Assembly (NCBI GenBank): GCA_022690815.1
Contig: JALCZJ010000008.1
Coordinates: 1 to 64,000, forward strand
From: Ferrimicrobium sp.
Lineage (GTDB): Bacteria > Actinomycetota > Acidimicrobiia > Acidimicrobiales > Acidimicrobiaceae
Direction of reading: 5' to 3'
Length of the DNA: 64,000 nucleotides
Notes under the pieces: generated by a model
Database searches by the model: none
The model's input: only the letters and a program-made list of their open reading frames with translations
What the model was told of the DNA's origin: nothing
Translations under genes and position numbers: made by a program
In this document: positions 55,941 through 64,000 of the stretch, piece by piece
Position numbering within the stretch: the first letter of the stretch is position 1
How the letters are laid out: each line of letters starts with the position of its first letter

Positions 55941-56861
55941 ATGAACGTGAAAAAACTGGTTCTGGCGCGCAAGGGTATCGTGGTCGGGGTCACCGCAGGT
56001 GGCGCTCTTGCCCTGATAGCGGTCGGGGTCGTCGCTGCAGGGGGCCCGAGTAACACCAGCGGTCAAGTGGCAGCGAACCTACCAACGGCGGTGACGACCG
56101 CCAACCACTCAAAGGTTGGCCGACATCATCACGCCCTTCATAGGCGAGGTACCGAAGGCAAGGTGACCGACATCACCGCGCAGACGCTCACGATTAAAAC
56201 TGCTCGTAACGTCACCATGAGCTATGGCTTGACGAGCACTACGGTCTATCGAGAAGCTGGCAGTTCGATCAGTTCCTCCGCGATAACCGATGGCGATGTC
56301 GTGCTCGTCAGGACGGCGCGGTCATCGACGGTTGCCACGATGGTTCGGGTGGTCCCACCATTAGTCGCGGGTGACATCACGGGCATCAATGGATCAACGA
56401 TCACCATCGCCAATCAATTTGGATTGGTACGAACGATCGATACTAGCCCATCAACGACCTATAGTGAGGCGAAAATGTCGATCCAAGAAGGCGCGCTCGC
56501 GGTTGGTGATCATATCATCGCCGTGGGAACCGTCACAGCTAATGGTGAGGTGCTGGATGCTTCGAGGATCGTGCTCAGCCCTGCGACCTACGCTGGCACG
56601 GTGACTTCGGTGACCTCGGGTGCTATTACCCTTCGGCGATTCGATGGATTGACGGTGACGATCGACACTGGATCTGGGACGACCTATCGAATGGGCAAGT
56701 CCACAGCTACTGCGTCAGCGGTGAGCGTGGGAGAGCGGATTGTCGTTCGTGGGACGGTAAGCAATTCAGGCACGATGGATGCCATTAGTGTTTGGATCCT
56801 TCGAACTCATGCCCATTCGCAGTCTACGAACAGTGCCCAAGCGTCACCCGCGGTTGTGTAG
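55941..56861 (+). CDS. exported protein with repeated DUF5666-like domains
   Basis: A 306-residue protein with an N-terminal signal or anchor helix (GIVVGVTAGGALALIAVGVV), a His-rich linker (VGRHHHALHRR), and three similar beta-rich repeats of about 65 residues. Each has the pattern G-x-V/I-T-x-I then T-I-x-T then T-x-Y then G-D/E-x-I-x-V (for example EGKVTDITAQTLTIKTAR, AGDITGINGSTITIANQFG, AGTVTSVTSGAITLRRFDG). This matches DUF5666, of unknown function. AAGGAG lies nine bases before the ATG. It is divergent from a two-component operon, which may regulate it. Confidence 0.8.
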   Translation: MNVKKLVLARKGIVVGVTAGGALALIAVGVVAAGGPSNTSGQVAANLPTAVTTANHSKVGRHHHALHRRGTEGKVTDITAQTLTIKTARNVTMSYGLTSTTVYREAGSSISSSAITDGDVVLVRTARSSTVATMVRVVPPLVAGDITGINGSTITIANQFGLVRTIDTSPSTTYSEAKMSIQEGALAVGDHIIAVGTVTANGEVLDASRIVLSPATYAGTVTSVTSGAITLRRFDGLTVTIDTGSGTTYRMGKSTATASAVSVGERIVVRGTVSNSGTMDAISVWILRTHAHSQSTNSAQASPAVV

Positions 56862-57027
56862 TGACGTAGTGTCGTTGGGCCCCTATCAATCAAAACGGCA
56901 AGGTCTGGTCCCACTCGATCCTGATACCATGCGCTGCGTGTCGTCGGCGAGAGGCATCGAGCGGGTTGGCCAGAAGCGAAGGTCGAAGCTGATGGCCGAC
57001 GGGTTGAGTGCGCAAAGACCTTGAGGC

Positions 57028-57537
57028 TTAGCGGACCGCCTGTTCGTGGGAGAGCAGGATCTTCTTTCGCTCCAACCCACTGGAGTAACCAGTCAGTGAG
57101 CCGTTGGACCCGATCACCCGGTGACAGGGGATCACGATAGGGATTGGATTGGCGCCAATAGCGCCCCCAACCGCCCGCGAGGCATTCGGACGACCTATGG
57201 AGCGAGCGACCGCTCCATAGGTCGTCGTCGTTGCGAAGCCAATGCGCCCAAGGGATTTCCACACGGCCATTTGAAAACCACTTCCGATGGCAAGTGTAGG
57301 GAGATTGAAGCGCTTTAACTTGCCTGCAAAGTAAGCATCGAGCTGCCGTGCCGCCTCGGTCAGCAGGGGTGCTGCTCCGATCGTCGACGGGGGAGTTTCG
57401 CTTCTGTCAACAAAGTCAATCCCCATCAAATACTGGTCGTCACCTGTGAGTCGAATCGGGCCCAGCGGCGAGTCGATGACCAAGCTCGAAACCGTAGTTT
57501 TGGCTGCGATGGCTGTCTCGTATGGCGTTTCCTTCAT
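57028..57537 (-). CDS. ogt: methylated-DNA--protein-cysteine methyltransferase
   Basis: A suicide repair protein that removes methyl groups from O6-methylguanine in DNA. The active-site motif PIVIPCHRVIGSNGSLTGYS is complete, with the acceptor Cys at about residue 138, after the DNA-binding helix (SLGRIGFATTTTYGAVARSI). The 169-residue length is normal. I prefer the ATG at 57537 (GGAG eight bases upstream). Its coding sequence contains a 16-bp perfect hairpin at 57189-57226. Confidence 0.94.
   Translation of the reverse strand: MKETPYETAIAAKTTVSSLVIDSPLGPIRLTGDDQYLMGIDFVDRSETPPSTIGAAPLLTEAARQLDAYFAGKLKRFNLPTLAIGSGFQMAVWKSLGRIGFATTTTYGAVARSIGRPNASRAVGGAIGANPIPIVIPCHRVIGSNGSLTGYSSGLERKKILLSHEQAVR
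57189..57226. repeat. 16-bp perfect inverted repeat inside ogt
   Basis: GACGACCTATGGAGCG (57189-57204), loop AGCGAC, CGCTCCATAGGTCGTC (57211-57226). The stem is perfect and lies in the helix-turn-helix coding part of ogt. Confidence 0.95.
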
Positions 57538-57831
57538 GCCCATCACTCCGTTTGTATCCTCAGGAGCTGCGACTATTCCGGCTGCTTTCGGTAGCCGTCA
57601 GAGGCGTTGGCTCAAGGTCGTACATCTAAATTATGGAACGAGCAGAATCCCTCGTCGATGTCATCCTATTTGATCGCTGTGCCTTGGTGGGCAAGTTGGT
57701 GAGACGGCGATGCGGAGCGTGGGACGGAGTAACCCTTGGGCCGACACCGGTAAGCGCAAGGATCATTGTGACTGGGCGGTTAGCCGAGGATTTGGCAAAC
57801 GTTAACCGTGATGCCGGATTGGGTTTAGCTA

Positions 57832-58644
57832 GTGTTCACCAGAAGGCGTCACGATGTCGTAATGGAACCGGACCAATCCCAGAATATCGACACATCAACG
57901 TTTACCGCGAAGCGAATACCCTTGGAGGGTGCCTGGAACGTGCGAGACCTTGGTGGTTCGGTGTCGTTGTTCGGTGGTGTTGTTGCGCGGGGGCTGATCA
58001 TTCGAGGGGACTCACCACATCGACTGACCGCCGATGATTTGGCACTCTTGGCGCCAATCGGAATTCGTGCCATTGTTGATCTGCGGCGTCCTGAGGAGGT
58101 GGCTCATTTTGGCTCGGGCCCTTTGGCCGATGGCGTGCGTGTCATCTTTCATGTGCCCCTGCGCCAGGCTCCTCGCTTTGAGGCTCCGGTGAGCCAAACG
58201 GATGATTTATTGTCTCTCTATCGTCACTACGTCAACCACGACACGAGGGAGTTGGCCGACATCATTGCCTTCGTGTCGGATGTGCGACACCTCCCGGTCT
58301 TTATTCATTGCCATGCCGGCAAAGATCGAACCGGAGTCGTGGCAGCATTGATTCTTGCACTGCTGGGTGTTCCCGACCAGTGGATCGCAGCCGACTACGC
58401 GCTTACGAGTGATGCCTTTGCCAACTTTCTCATCCAGTCAGGCGCGGTTGTATACGATAACGAGATGGCCCCAGCAGTTCGTTCCGATGCGAGCACCATG
58501 TCGAGGCTGCTGGCAGAGATTCGCGACCGACACGGGTCGGTGGAGCAGCTTTTACTGGCGAATGGGCTCACGCATCGTGAGCTGGTTAGTCTGCGCCGAA
58601 ATCTGCTGGTATCGAGCGACCTTCGATGTCTGCAACAGCCTTGA
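57832..58644 (+). CDS. tyrosine-protein phosphatase family protein (copy 2)
   Basis: A 270-residue paralogue of the phosphatase at 12534-13301. NVRDLGGSV and DLRRPEEV correspond to NFRDLGGYR and DLRSDEEV of the first copy, and the P-loop IHCHAGKDRTG has C160 and R166 (counting from the GTG at 57832). The start is uncertain; an ATG at 57862 would remove ten residues. Substrates may be phosphotyrosine proteins or phosphoinositides, which would fit an inositol-making organism but is inference. It converges with the membrane-protein gene that ends four bases later. Confidence 0.88.
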   Translation: MFTRRRHDVVMEPDQSQNIDTSTFTAKRIPLEGAWNVRDLGGSVSLFGGVVARGLIIRGDSPHRLTADDLALLAPIGIRAIVDLRRPEEVAHFGSGPLADGVRVIFHVPLRQAPRFEAPVSQTDDLLSLYRHYVNHDTRELADIIAFVSDVRHLPVFIHCHAGKDRTGVVAALILALLGVPDQWIAADYALTSDAFANFLIQSGAVVYDNEMAPAVRSDASTMSRLLAEIRDRHGSVEQLLLANGLTHRELVSLRRNLLVSSDLRCLQQP

Positions 58645-58647
58645 CGG

Positions 58648-59973
58648 TCAGATTGATGGTGATTGAACGCTCGATACGGTCGACACTTGGACTCGGCTGC
58701 CTGCCCGGAGCTTTTGATCTGCCTTGTGGAAGATGATAGCCCAGACCGCCATATTGGCTGGGTACAGCAGATAGCCAAAGCGGGTCGCCGGGGCGAGCAA
58801 TATGGCGATGAAGAAGATGAGCGCCACGTATCCGGTCATCGTCGCGAGTGAGGCTGGGCGCATTCTACGATAGAAAACCAACGCAAGCTCGGCGCCGATG
58901 AGTACGAGCGCAGCGACGACGAAGAGGTGCAGCTGAGAGCCGAAGAGGCCCACCAGTTTTTGGCCGAGCAACGGTGACTCTGCCGGCGACTTGATCTTGG
59001 TGAGGCCCAGAGGAAAAAGGATCTCGTTGACGAAGAAAGCTCTTGGGTCGATCAGACTGGCAATGGCTATCACCGGTGCCAGCACTGTGATGAGGCCCAC
59101 GCCATAGCGGGCGCGGCTATGCCGGTTGTCTTGACGTGGTTGTACGATGGCTAAGCCGAAGGCCAACGGCCATGCAGTGAGCTTGATCGCGGCGGCGAGG
59201 CCGCTCGCAAGCCCAGCGATGAAGGGATGTTTGCGGTAGCTTAAAACCAACGCAAGGAGAAGCAGCGCGATGATCGGAAGGTCATCGCCGCCAGTCACCA
59301 GGGGCAGAGCACCGGTGGGAAGAACGATAACAAACTGAAAGAGGCGTACGCGGTCATCAGCCGAGAGGCGACTGAGGGCCAGGGCGATCGTGGTGACGAG
59401 GAGGGTGAAGAGCGTGAGACTCACCCGGGCGTCTCGTAAGGGTTTGGGAATGGTAAGGCCGTTGGGAATGCCGAAGATGATCATGCCCGGCAAATAGGGG
59501 TCAAAAGCGTTGGCGTCGGTGGCCTTTGAAAAGTTCTGAACGCCGACTCCAACGGAGTGTGGGGTGTTGAGATAGCAGTTTTCGTCGCGTACCACACGGT
59601 CCCCACACCGTTCGATGACAGCTACCTCATCTTGTGCATGGATCCCCGGAGCGTTGTTGACGCGCTGGGCGATAGAGACACCGAGGGGCACCACGAGGCA
59701 AAGAATGAACAGCGATGCGACAAGCCCTCGACGGGTGTAGCGGTTGGCTCGCCAACCCCTATGGTGGGAAATGGCAAACGCGACAAGCCCAACGAAAGCA
59801 TACGGTAGGACCGCAAACTCGCCCCACTGCACGTAGTCGCCTTGCGTTGATATGAAGAGTTGCCCGATAGCAAAGACTGCCGAACCGAGATAGAGCAACG
59901 CATCCTGCTCCAGCGGAGTCAATTCTCTTAGGATGCGCCAAACTTTTTGGCCCTGCTCGGGCACCACTAGCAC
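58648..59973 (-). CDS. polytopic membrane protein, possible GT-C type glycosyltransferase
   Basis: A protein of about 441 residues with roughly ten to twelve membrane helices. The extracytoplasmic loop after the early helices has two Cys and an Asp/Glu-rich stretch (EVAVIERCGDRVVRDENCYL), and later HPFIAGLASGLAAAIKLTAW resembles DUF2029-type mannosyltransferases. The family is not certain. The GTG at 59973 follows TATACT (complement of 59980-59985) by six bases, with TCGACG 17 bp upstream, a good leaderless promoter; longer starts are unlikely. Confidence 0.7.
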   Translation of the reverse strand: MLVVPEQGQKVWRILRELTPLEQDALLYLGSAVFAIGQLFISTQGDYVQWGEFAVLPYAFVGLVAFAISHHRGWRANRYTRRGLVASLFILCLVVPLGVSIAQRVNNAPGIHAQDEVAVIERCGDRVVRDENCYLNTPHSVGVGVQNFSKATDANAFDPYLPGMIIFGIPNGLTIPKPLRDARVSLTLFTLLVTTIALALSRLSADDRVRLFQFVIVLPTGALPLVTGGDDLPIIALLLLALVLSYRKHPFIAGLASGLAAAIKLTAWPLAFGLAIVQPRQDNRHSRARYGVGLITVLAPVIAIASLIDPRAFFVNEILFPLGLTKIKSPAESPLLGQKLVGLFGSQLHLFVVAALVLIGAELALVFYRRMRPASLATMTGYVALIFFIAILLAPATRFGYLLYPANMAVWAIIFHKADQKLRAGSRVQVSTVSSVQSPSI

Positions 59974-60221
59974 GCTAGCAGTATAGCAGCGTTGCCGATG
60001 AGCGTCGACGAATGATGAAAAATGACGCCACCGTGTCGCTGAATGACGCTGGCCAAGTGGGGTTGATGGCCAAGCAGGTGTCGCGAGCAAGCCGTAGTTC
60101 GTCAAGCCCAGTCGTCAGGCCCAGTGTTGCGAGACCTGCTGCGGTAGATAACTCCTCTGACAGCAGACTGGTTTCGCCAATGACTGGTAGTGCAAGGTGT
60201 GCGAGCTGTTGCGACGGTACC

Positions 60222-60707
60222 ATGGAACTCGTGTCCTTTGTCATCGACGTTCGCCATGCAGTCCATTTCTCACAATGCGTCGAAGTGTTGTCGGCGGTTT
60301 ATGCGCGCAACTCGTATCCGGCGTATTGGCCCGCTGATCCGGTGGTTTGGCTGCAGGGCGCCGATGCGCTCAGTGCCTGGGTGGCACTCGATGATGACAC
60401 GGTTTTTGGGCACGTTGGCCTGAAGCAATCCGCGCTGGCCGATGGTCGAGCGGTCGGAGAGATCTTTCGACTCTATGTTGACCCACGAATCCAGGGCCAA
60501 GGAGTCGGTCGTGCATTGCTCAATTATGCCGTCGATCAAGCTAGGGCGCGTCAATTGCGGCCGATGCTTCGGGTAATCCCTGAGGTCGGCGAGGTGACGG
60601 CGTTCTACGAGCATCTTGGCTGGCGCTTGCACGACTCTCGACCGGCGACGAGTGGGCCGCTTGCAGACGCGGGTCTCACGGTGGCAACGTATTTACTGGA
60701 GGACTAG
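60222..60707 (+). CDS. GNAT-family N-acetyltransferase
   Basis: A 161-residue acetyltransferase with the acetyl-CoA loop RLYVDPRIQGQGVGRALLNY and the final VTAFYEHLGWRLHD. The ATG at 60222 starts MELVSFVIDVRHAVHFSQC; the frame is open further upstream but that extension reads as noise. It stands between a divergent membrane-protein gene and the YbjQ pair. Substrate unknown. Confidence 0.85.
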   Translation: MELVSFVIDVRHAVHFSQCVEVLSAVYARNSYPAYWPADPVVWLQGADALSAWVALDDDTVFGHVGLKQSALADGRAVGEIFRLYVDPRIQGQGVGRALLNYAVDQARARQLRPMLRVIPEVGEVTAFYEHLGWRLHDSRPATSGPLADAGLTVATYLLED

Positions 60708-60876
60708 CGCATATCGTTCATTCCTGTGGAGGTGGCTTGGCGCAAGGACCGTCAGGTGCTTTTGCCAAAGGACAGCGGAGCTCACTGTCGACGGAACCTG
60801 ACGATTTGCTGAAATGCCCCCTTGTGGTCGAAGCCTTATGTGATAGGGTGGCCTAGACGAGGGAGGTTGTGACAGC

Positions 60877-61785
60877 GTGGCAGTTTGGGATGGCAAGGGT
60901 TTACCGCCGGCCGCACAACGCAGGGTAGAGTCCGCGGCCGCTTCGTCGTTGCGATCATCGCTCCTATCGATTACCGCCAACACAGGGATCGAGTCCGTTG
61001 GCTATCGCCCGGTTAGCGAGGTCATGGGGAGTGTGGTGCTCAGCACCTATGGTGCGGTGATGCCTTCGTGTGGGGTCTACAACCAAGGCTATGGATCGCC
61101 ATTCGGCATGAACCAAGGTCTATCCGGGGTGCGAATGGGTGCGGGCCAACAGTTTTATGGAGGGTATGAGCCCTACGTTGATGTGATCAATCGGGGCTGG
61201 ACGGTGGCCATCAACCGTATGCTGACCGAATCCAAAGCGGTCGGCGCGCACGGGGTCGTTGGCGTGAAGCTAACCCAGGCTCGGTTTGAAGGTGGTGCCA
61301 TCGAGTTCATGGCCATGGGTACCGCTGTCCGCTCAACAGTGGTGAAGGATCATCATGGTCGTGATATCTTCACGACCCATCTCGATGGCCAAGATGTGTC
61401 CAAGCTGCTCCACCATGGCTGGATGCCGGTTCGCCTGATCGTCGAGGTGACCGTCGCTGTGCGTCACGATGACTACAACACCCTCAATCAAGGTTCAATG
61501 TTTGCTCCCAACGCCGAGCTGACAGGGTTCAGCGATCTCGCAAACTCGGCTCGCTCGTCCGCTAGACAGAGCCTCCGTCGCCACCTCAAGCCAAAGGAAG
61601 AGGTGGGGATGATCATCGACTCCCTGGATTCCAATATCTTTCGTAACGAAATGGGACAAGGTCACTCCGATCACCTGTGCGAGGTGCGCGTGACTGGGAC
61701 CACCATCGCACAGTCCGGCCAGTCCGAGACACGCATGGAGCCACTTTCAATCATCTATCTCAAGTCAAGAAAGGCAGGAGCGTAA
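60877..61785 (+). CDS. YbjQ/UPF0145-like protein with two domains
   Basis: A 302-residue protein with two YbjQ-like domains. The characteristic helix with the following strand occurs in each half: AINRMLTESKAVGAHGVVGV with FMAMGTAVRS, and later SLRRHLKPKEEVGMIID. An insertion rich in Gly, Tyr and Gln lies in the first domain (about 65-100, CGVYNQGYGSPFGMNQG). YbjQ is described as a putative heavy-metal-binding family that forms pentamers. GGAGG is 11 bases before the GTG start. It is followed after five bases by a second two-domain YbjQ gene. Confidence 0.78.
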   Translation: MAVWDGKGLPPAAQRRVESAAASSLRSSLLSITANTGIESVGYRPVSEVMGSVVLSTYGAVMPSCGVYNQGYGSPFGMNQGLSGVRMGAGQQFYGGYEPYVDVINRGWTVAINRMLTESKAVGAHGVVGVKLTQARFEGGAIEFMAMGTAVRSTVVKDHHGRDIFTTHLDGQDVSKLLHHGWMPVRLIVEVTVAVRHDDYNTLNQGSMFAPNAELTGFSDLANSARSSARQSLRRHLKPKEEVGMIIDSLDSNIFRNEMGQGHSDHLCEVRVTGTTIAQSGQSETRMEPLSIIYLKSRKAGA

Positions 61786-61790
61786 GCAAC

Positions 61791-62618
61791 ATGGCGGAAG
61801 AGACACTCGATCCACAGCAGCTTGGGGTGCCGGAGGACGCCATCAAGCGTCTCCAGGAGATGCGGCCGGGGCAATCGACCTCGTTGTTCACATCAGACCT
61901 CTCGGTGAACGAGTTTCTGCTCGTACGAGAGGCTGGTTTCCGACCGTTGGGGCTGGTCTTTGGCTCCTCGATCTATCACGTGGGTATTCAGGTGGGGCGT
62001 TGGAGTTCCAATCAGGAGCTTGATAAGTTGACCTCAGCGATGTACCATGCGCGAGAACTCGCGATGGAGCGTATGCAGTCCGAAGCCGAGGTACTTGGTG
62101 CCGACGGTATCGTCGGTGTCCGCCTCGATGTCGAGTTCAAGGAGTTCGGCAACGATATCGCTGAATTCATTGCGGTAGGCACAGCGGTCAAGGCTGATGA
62201 CACCACAATTAACTGGCAGAGCGGAGGGCGTCCATTCACCTCGGACCTCAGCGGGCAGGATTTTTGGACTCTTCTACAGTCGGGGTACGCCCCACTTGGG
62301 ATGGTCATGGGCACCTGTGTCTATCACATAGCTCATCAAGGGATGTTGAAGTCGATGGGTAACTTTGGCCAAAACACCGAAATCCCGGTCTTCACTGAGG
62401 CGCTCTATGACGCTCGAGAACTCGCGATGAGTCGCATGCAGGCGGAAGCAGAGGCTCTCCACGCAGAGGGCATTGTGGGTGTGAAATTGCTCGCTCTTCC
62501 TCATCAGTGGGGCGGTCACACCACCGAGTTCTTCTCGATCGGGACAGCGGTCCATCCGCTGCGAGACAACCACATTATCGCCAAGCCTCAGATGGTGCTA
62601 CCACTCACTGACTTCTAG
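61791..62618 (+). CDS. tandem-domain YbjQ family protein
   Basis: A 275-residue protein with two clear YbjQ repeats. The first has GFRPLGLVFGSSIYHVGIQV, then MERMQSEAEVLGADGIVGVR and AEFIAVGTAVKA; the second has GYAPLGMVMGTCVYHIAHQG, then MSRMQAEAEALHAEGIVGVK and TEFFSIGTAVHP. Standard YbjQ has one domain, so this is a fused duplication. AGGAG lies ten bases upstream of the ATG. Together with the preceding gene, four domains are encoded in one operon. Confidence 0.85.
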   Translation: MAEETLDPQQLGVPEDAIKRLQEMRPGQSTSLFTSDLSVNEFLLVREAGFRPLGLVFGSSIYHVGIQVGRWSSNQELDKLTSAMYHARELAMERMQSEAEVLGADGIVGVRLDVEFKEFGNDIAEFIAVGTAVKADDTTINWQSGGRPFTSDLSGQDFWTLLQSGYAPLGMVMGTCVYHIAHQGMLKSMGNFGQNTEIPVFTEALYDARELAMSRMQAEAEALHAEGIVGVKLLALPHQWGGHTTEFFSIGTAVHPLRDNHIIAKPQMVLPLTDF

Positions 62619-63017
62619 TCTCCTCGACGCGGATGCGTCTGGGGAGAGGTCGACCCAATCACTTTGCTGTCGTTGCGCTCGTCGTCGATGTGGCGACGCC
62701 ATCGTCGAAAGCGGAGCTATCGCCCAAGGGTGCATGGTACCGAAGTGGACATAGCGCCGAAGCAGGCGTAGCGCCGAAGCCGATTGGGTTGCGTTGGCAA
62801 CTAAGCGATGTGTTGCTCAAGGTGTGAGGTCAAGGGGTGAGCTTGCGAGGTGTCACCATGACGTCGATGTGAGCATGATGCAGGCGGATGCTGCATCTTT
62901 GCGAGCACTGCCACCCGTGCAGCGTCAACGGTTGGGCACAAGGGGTTTGCATAGGATAGCCTTTTGAAACTTGCCGCTTGTGGGTTTTTGCGGTGCCATG
63001 AAGGGAGACCATGATCA
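62619..63017. other. intergenic region with a 17-bp duplication
   Basis: About 400 bases with no credible gene. It contains GTGGACATAGCGCCGAA (62745-62761) followed directly by GCAGGCGTAGCGCCGAA (62762-62778), a diverged 17-bp tandem duplication. A GGGAG ribosome site for the esterase is at its right end. Confidence 0.45.
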
Positions 63018-63947
63018 ATGGCGTTGGATCCAGTGTTGAAACAATTTCTCGAGAGCATGCGAGCGGGTGGCGCAAAGGCAACCTATGAGATGGAGCTTTC
63101 CGAAGCACGCGCGCTTGGCGAGGCGATGGCCCCGCTTGCTTTCTCCCAGGCCGACGAAATGGAGCAAGTCACCGATATCGTGGTGGGCTCGACACCGGTG
63201 CGTATCTACACTCCTGGGGGAGCCAACGATGTACTCACACTGTTTTTCCATGGTGGCGGCTTTGTGATCGGAAGCATTGTCTCCTACGATCCATTGGTTC
63301 GTCGTCTGGCTGCACGAACGAAGTCGACTATCGCGTCGGTGGGATACAGGCTGGCCCCCGAACACCCATTTCCAGCAGCTGTCGAGGACGCTATAGCCGT
63401 CCTACATTGGGGTTCTAAGTCGGCAGCCCAGCTAGTCGGATCAGCTTCTCCCCGCCTGGCGGTGGCGGGTGACTCTGCGGGTGGCAACCTGGCGGCGGTG
63501 GTGGCACTCGAGGCGCGTGACCAAGGGATCGATCTGATCGGACAGCTTTTGGCCTACCCGGCCACGGACATCAACACCGAGACGCCATCGATGCATCAGT
63601 TCGCAGCCGGCTACTTCCTCGAACGCGAGGAGGTGATCTGGTTCGGTGAACAGTACTACCAAGACGAGGCCGCCGCACTCGCCGATTGGCGCGCGCGCCC
63701 GGTGCTGGCGGACCCAACTGGCGTCGCGCCGGCCATCGTAGCGGTGGCCGGTTATGACCCGATTAGAGATTTTGGACTCCAATACGCACAACACCTCGAG
63801 CGGAGCGGGGTGCCGACACGTACCTACGATTACGAGACGCTTGTCCACGGTTTCCTCTCGTTAGGTGATATCGTCCCGGCGGTCCGAGAGGCGACTAGCA
63901 ACCTCTTTGACGCCTTTGCGGGGTTGTTGCAATCCGGTAAGGTCTAA
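63018..63947 (+). CDS. alpha/beta hydrolase, hormone-sensitive-lipase family esterase
   Basis: A 309-residue esterase of the HSL (bacterial family IV) type. The oxyanion motif FFHGGGFVIGS (residues 78-81 HGGG) and the nucleophile elbow VAGDSAGGNLAA (S153) are clear. The acid Asp is in GYDPIRDFGL and the base His in LVHGFLSLGD. There is no signal peptide, so it is cytosolic. Short-chain ester substrates are usual for the family. GGGAGACC lies just upstream of the ATG. Confidence 0.95.
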   Translation: MALDPVLKQFLESMRAGGAKATYEMELSEARALGEAMAPLAFSQADEMEQVTDIVVGSTPVRIYTPGGANDVLTLFFHGGGFVIGSIVSYDPLVRRLAARTKSTIASVGYRLAPEHPFPAAVEDAIAVLHWGSKSAAQLVGSASPRLAVAGDSAGGNLAAVVALEARDQGIDLIGQLLAYPATDINTETPSMHQFAAGYFLEREEVIWFGEQYYQDEAAALADWRARPVLADPTGVAPAIVAVAGYDPIRDFGLQYAQHLERSGVPTRTYDYETLVHGFLSLGDIVPAVREATSNLFDAFAGLLQSGKV

Positions 63948-64000
63948 GCGTTGGGTATTGAGCCGTCGGTAGACCTACGAGACGGATGGCGTGTGCCCAA

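Noticed and set aside
59975-60244. 89-residue open frame on the minus strand between two divergent genes
   Set aside because: It overlaps the promoter of the membrane-protein gene and the start of the GNAT gene, has no domain and no good ribosome site. It cannot be excluded fully.

Overview
This window holds the replication origin region of a chromosome from an actinobacterium of moderate GC content. The order gyrA-gyrB-dciA-recF-dnaN-dnaA on the minus strand, diverging from rpmH-rnpA-yidD-yidC-khpB-rsmG-parA-parB on the plus strand, is the standard bacterial origin layout. The actinobacterial assignment rests on DciA between recF and gyrB, a DUF6049-like protein before murJ, a trxB-trxA-cwlM cluster, a padR-ino1 pair like that of mycobacteria, frequent GTG/TTG starts, and many start codons lying 6-8 nt after a TAnnnT hexamer (apparent leaderless mRNAs). 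A mercuric reductase, a ferritin-like diiron protein and the moderate GC would fit the acidophilic Acidimicrobiia (Ferrimicrobium-like), but that placement is inference.

Layout. 0-3 kb: a GC-rich Cys-rich zinc-ribbon gene, an SRPBCC protein, tRNA-Ile(GAU), and an ECF sigma factor with a membrane partner. 3.4-11.3 kb: the kdpABC potassium pump with its two-component system; KdpD is split into two divergently transcribed halves sharing a 21-bp spacer. 11.5-13.3 kb: a ferritin-like diiron protein and a tyrosine phosphatase. 13.3-28.4 kb: the origin core, with DnaA boxes on both sides of dnaA, two parS sites before parAB, and about 1.2 kb between rsmG and parA in which I find no gene. 28.6-41.3 kb: CCA-adding enzyme, HDAC-like deacetylase, then a mostly co-directional run (GNAT, DUF6049-like, murJ, degV, membrane protein, trxB, trxA, CwlM-like) and padR-ino1. 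41.6-47.3 kb: amidase, amino-acid permease, GNAT, a conserved unknown and a DUF664 protein.

47.4-53.5 kb is the most interesting part. A BlaI-type repressor and a short M56 membrane protease sit upstream of a four-gene operon: a MerT-like membrane protein, a second membrane protein with paired cysteines, and two membrane-anchored thioredoxin-like proteins (CSSC and CASC). Near-identical 18-bp dyads of TACTAC/GTAGTA type lie before blaI and before the four-gene operon. A divergent merR-merA pair follows directly. I read this as a mercury or thiophilic-metal defence in which uptake and thiol chemistry are under a BlaI/M56 switch while reduction is under MerR.

53.5-64 kb: a two-component system, a DUF5666-like exported protein, ogt (carrying a 16-bp perfect hairpin), a second tyrosine phosphatase, a GT-C-like membrane protein, a GNAT, two tandem-domain YbjQ proteins, and an HSL-family esterase.

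Several intergenic regions carry short tandem duplications (13, 14, 17 and 18 bp), a recurrent feature of this genome segment. No CRISPR array, rRNA or intact insertion sequence was seen.
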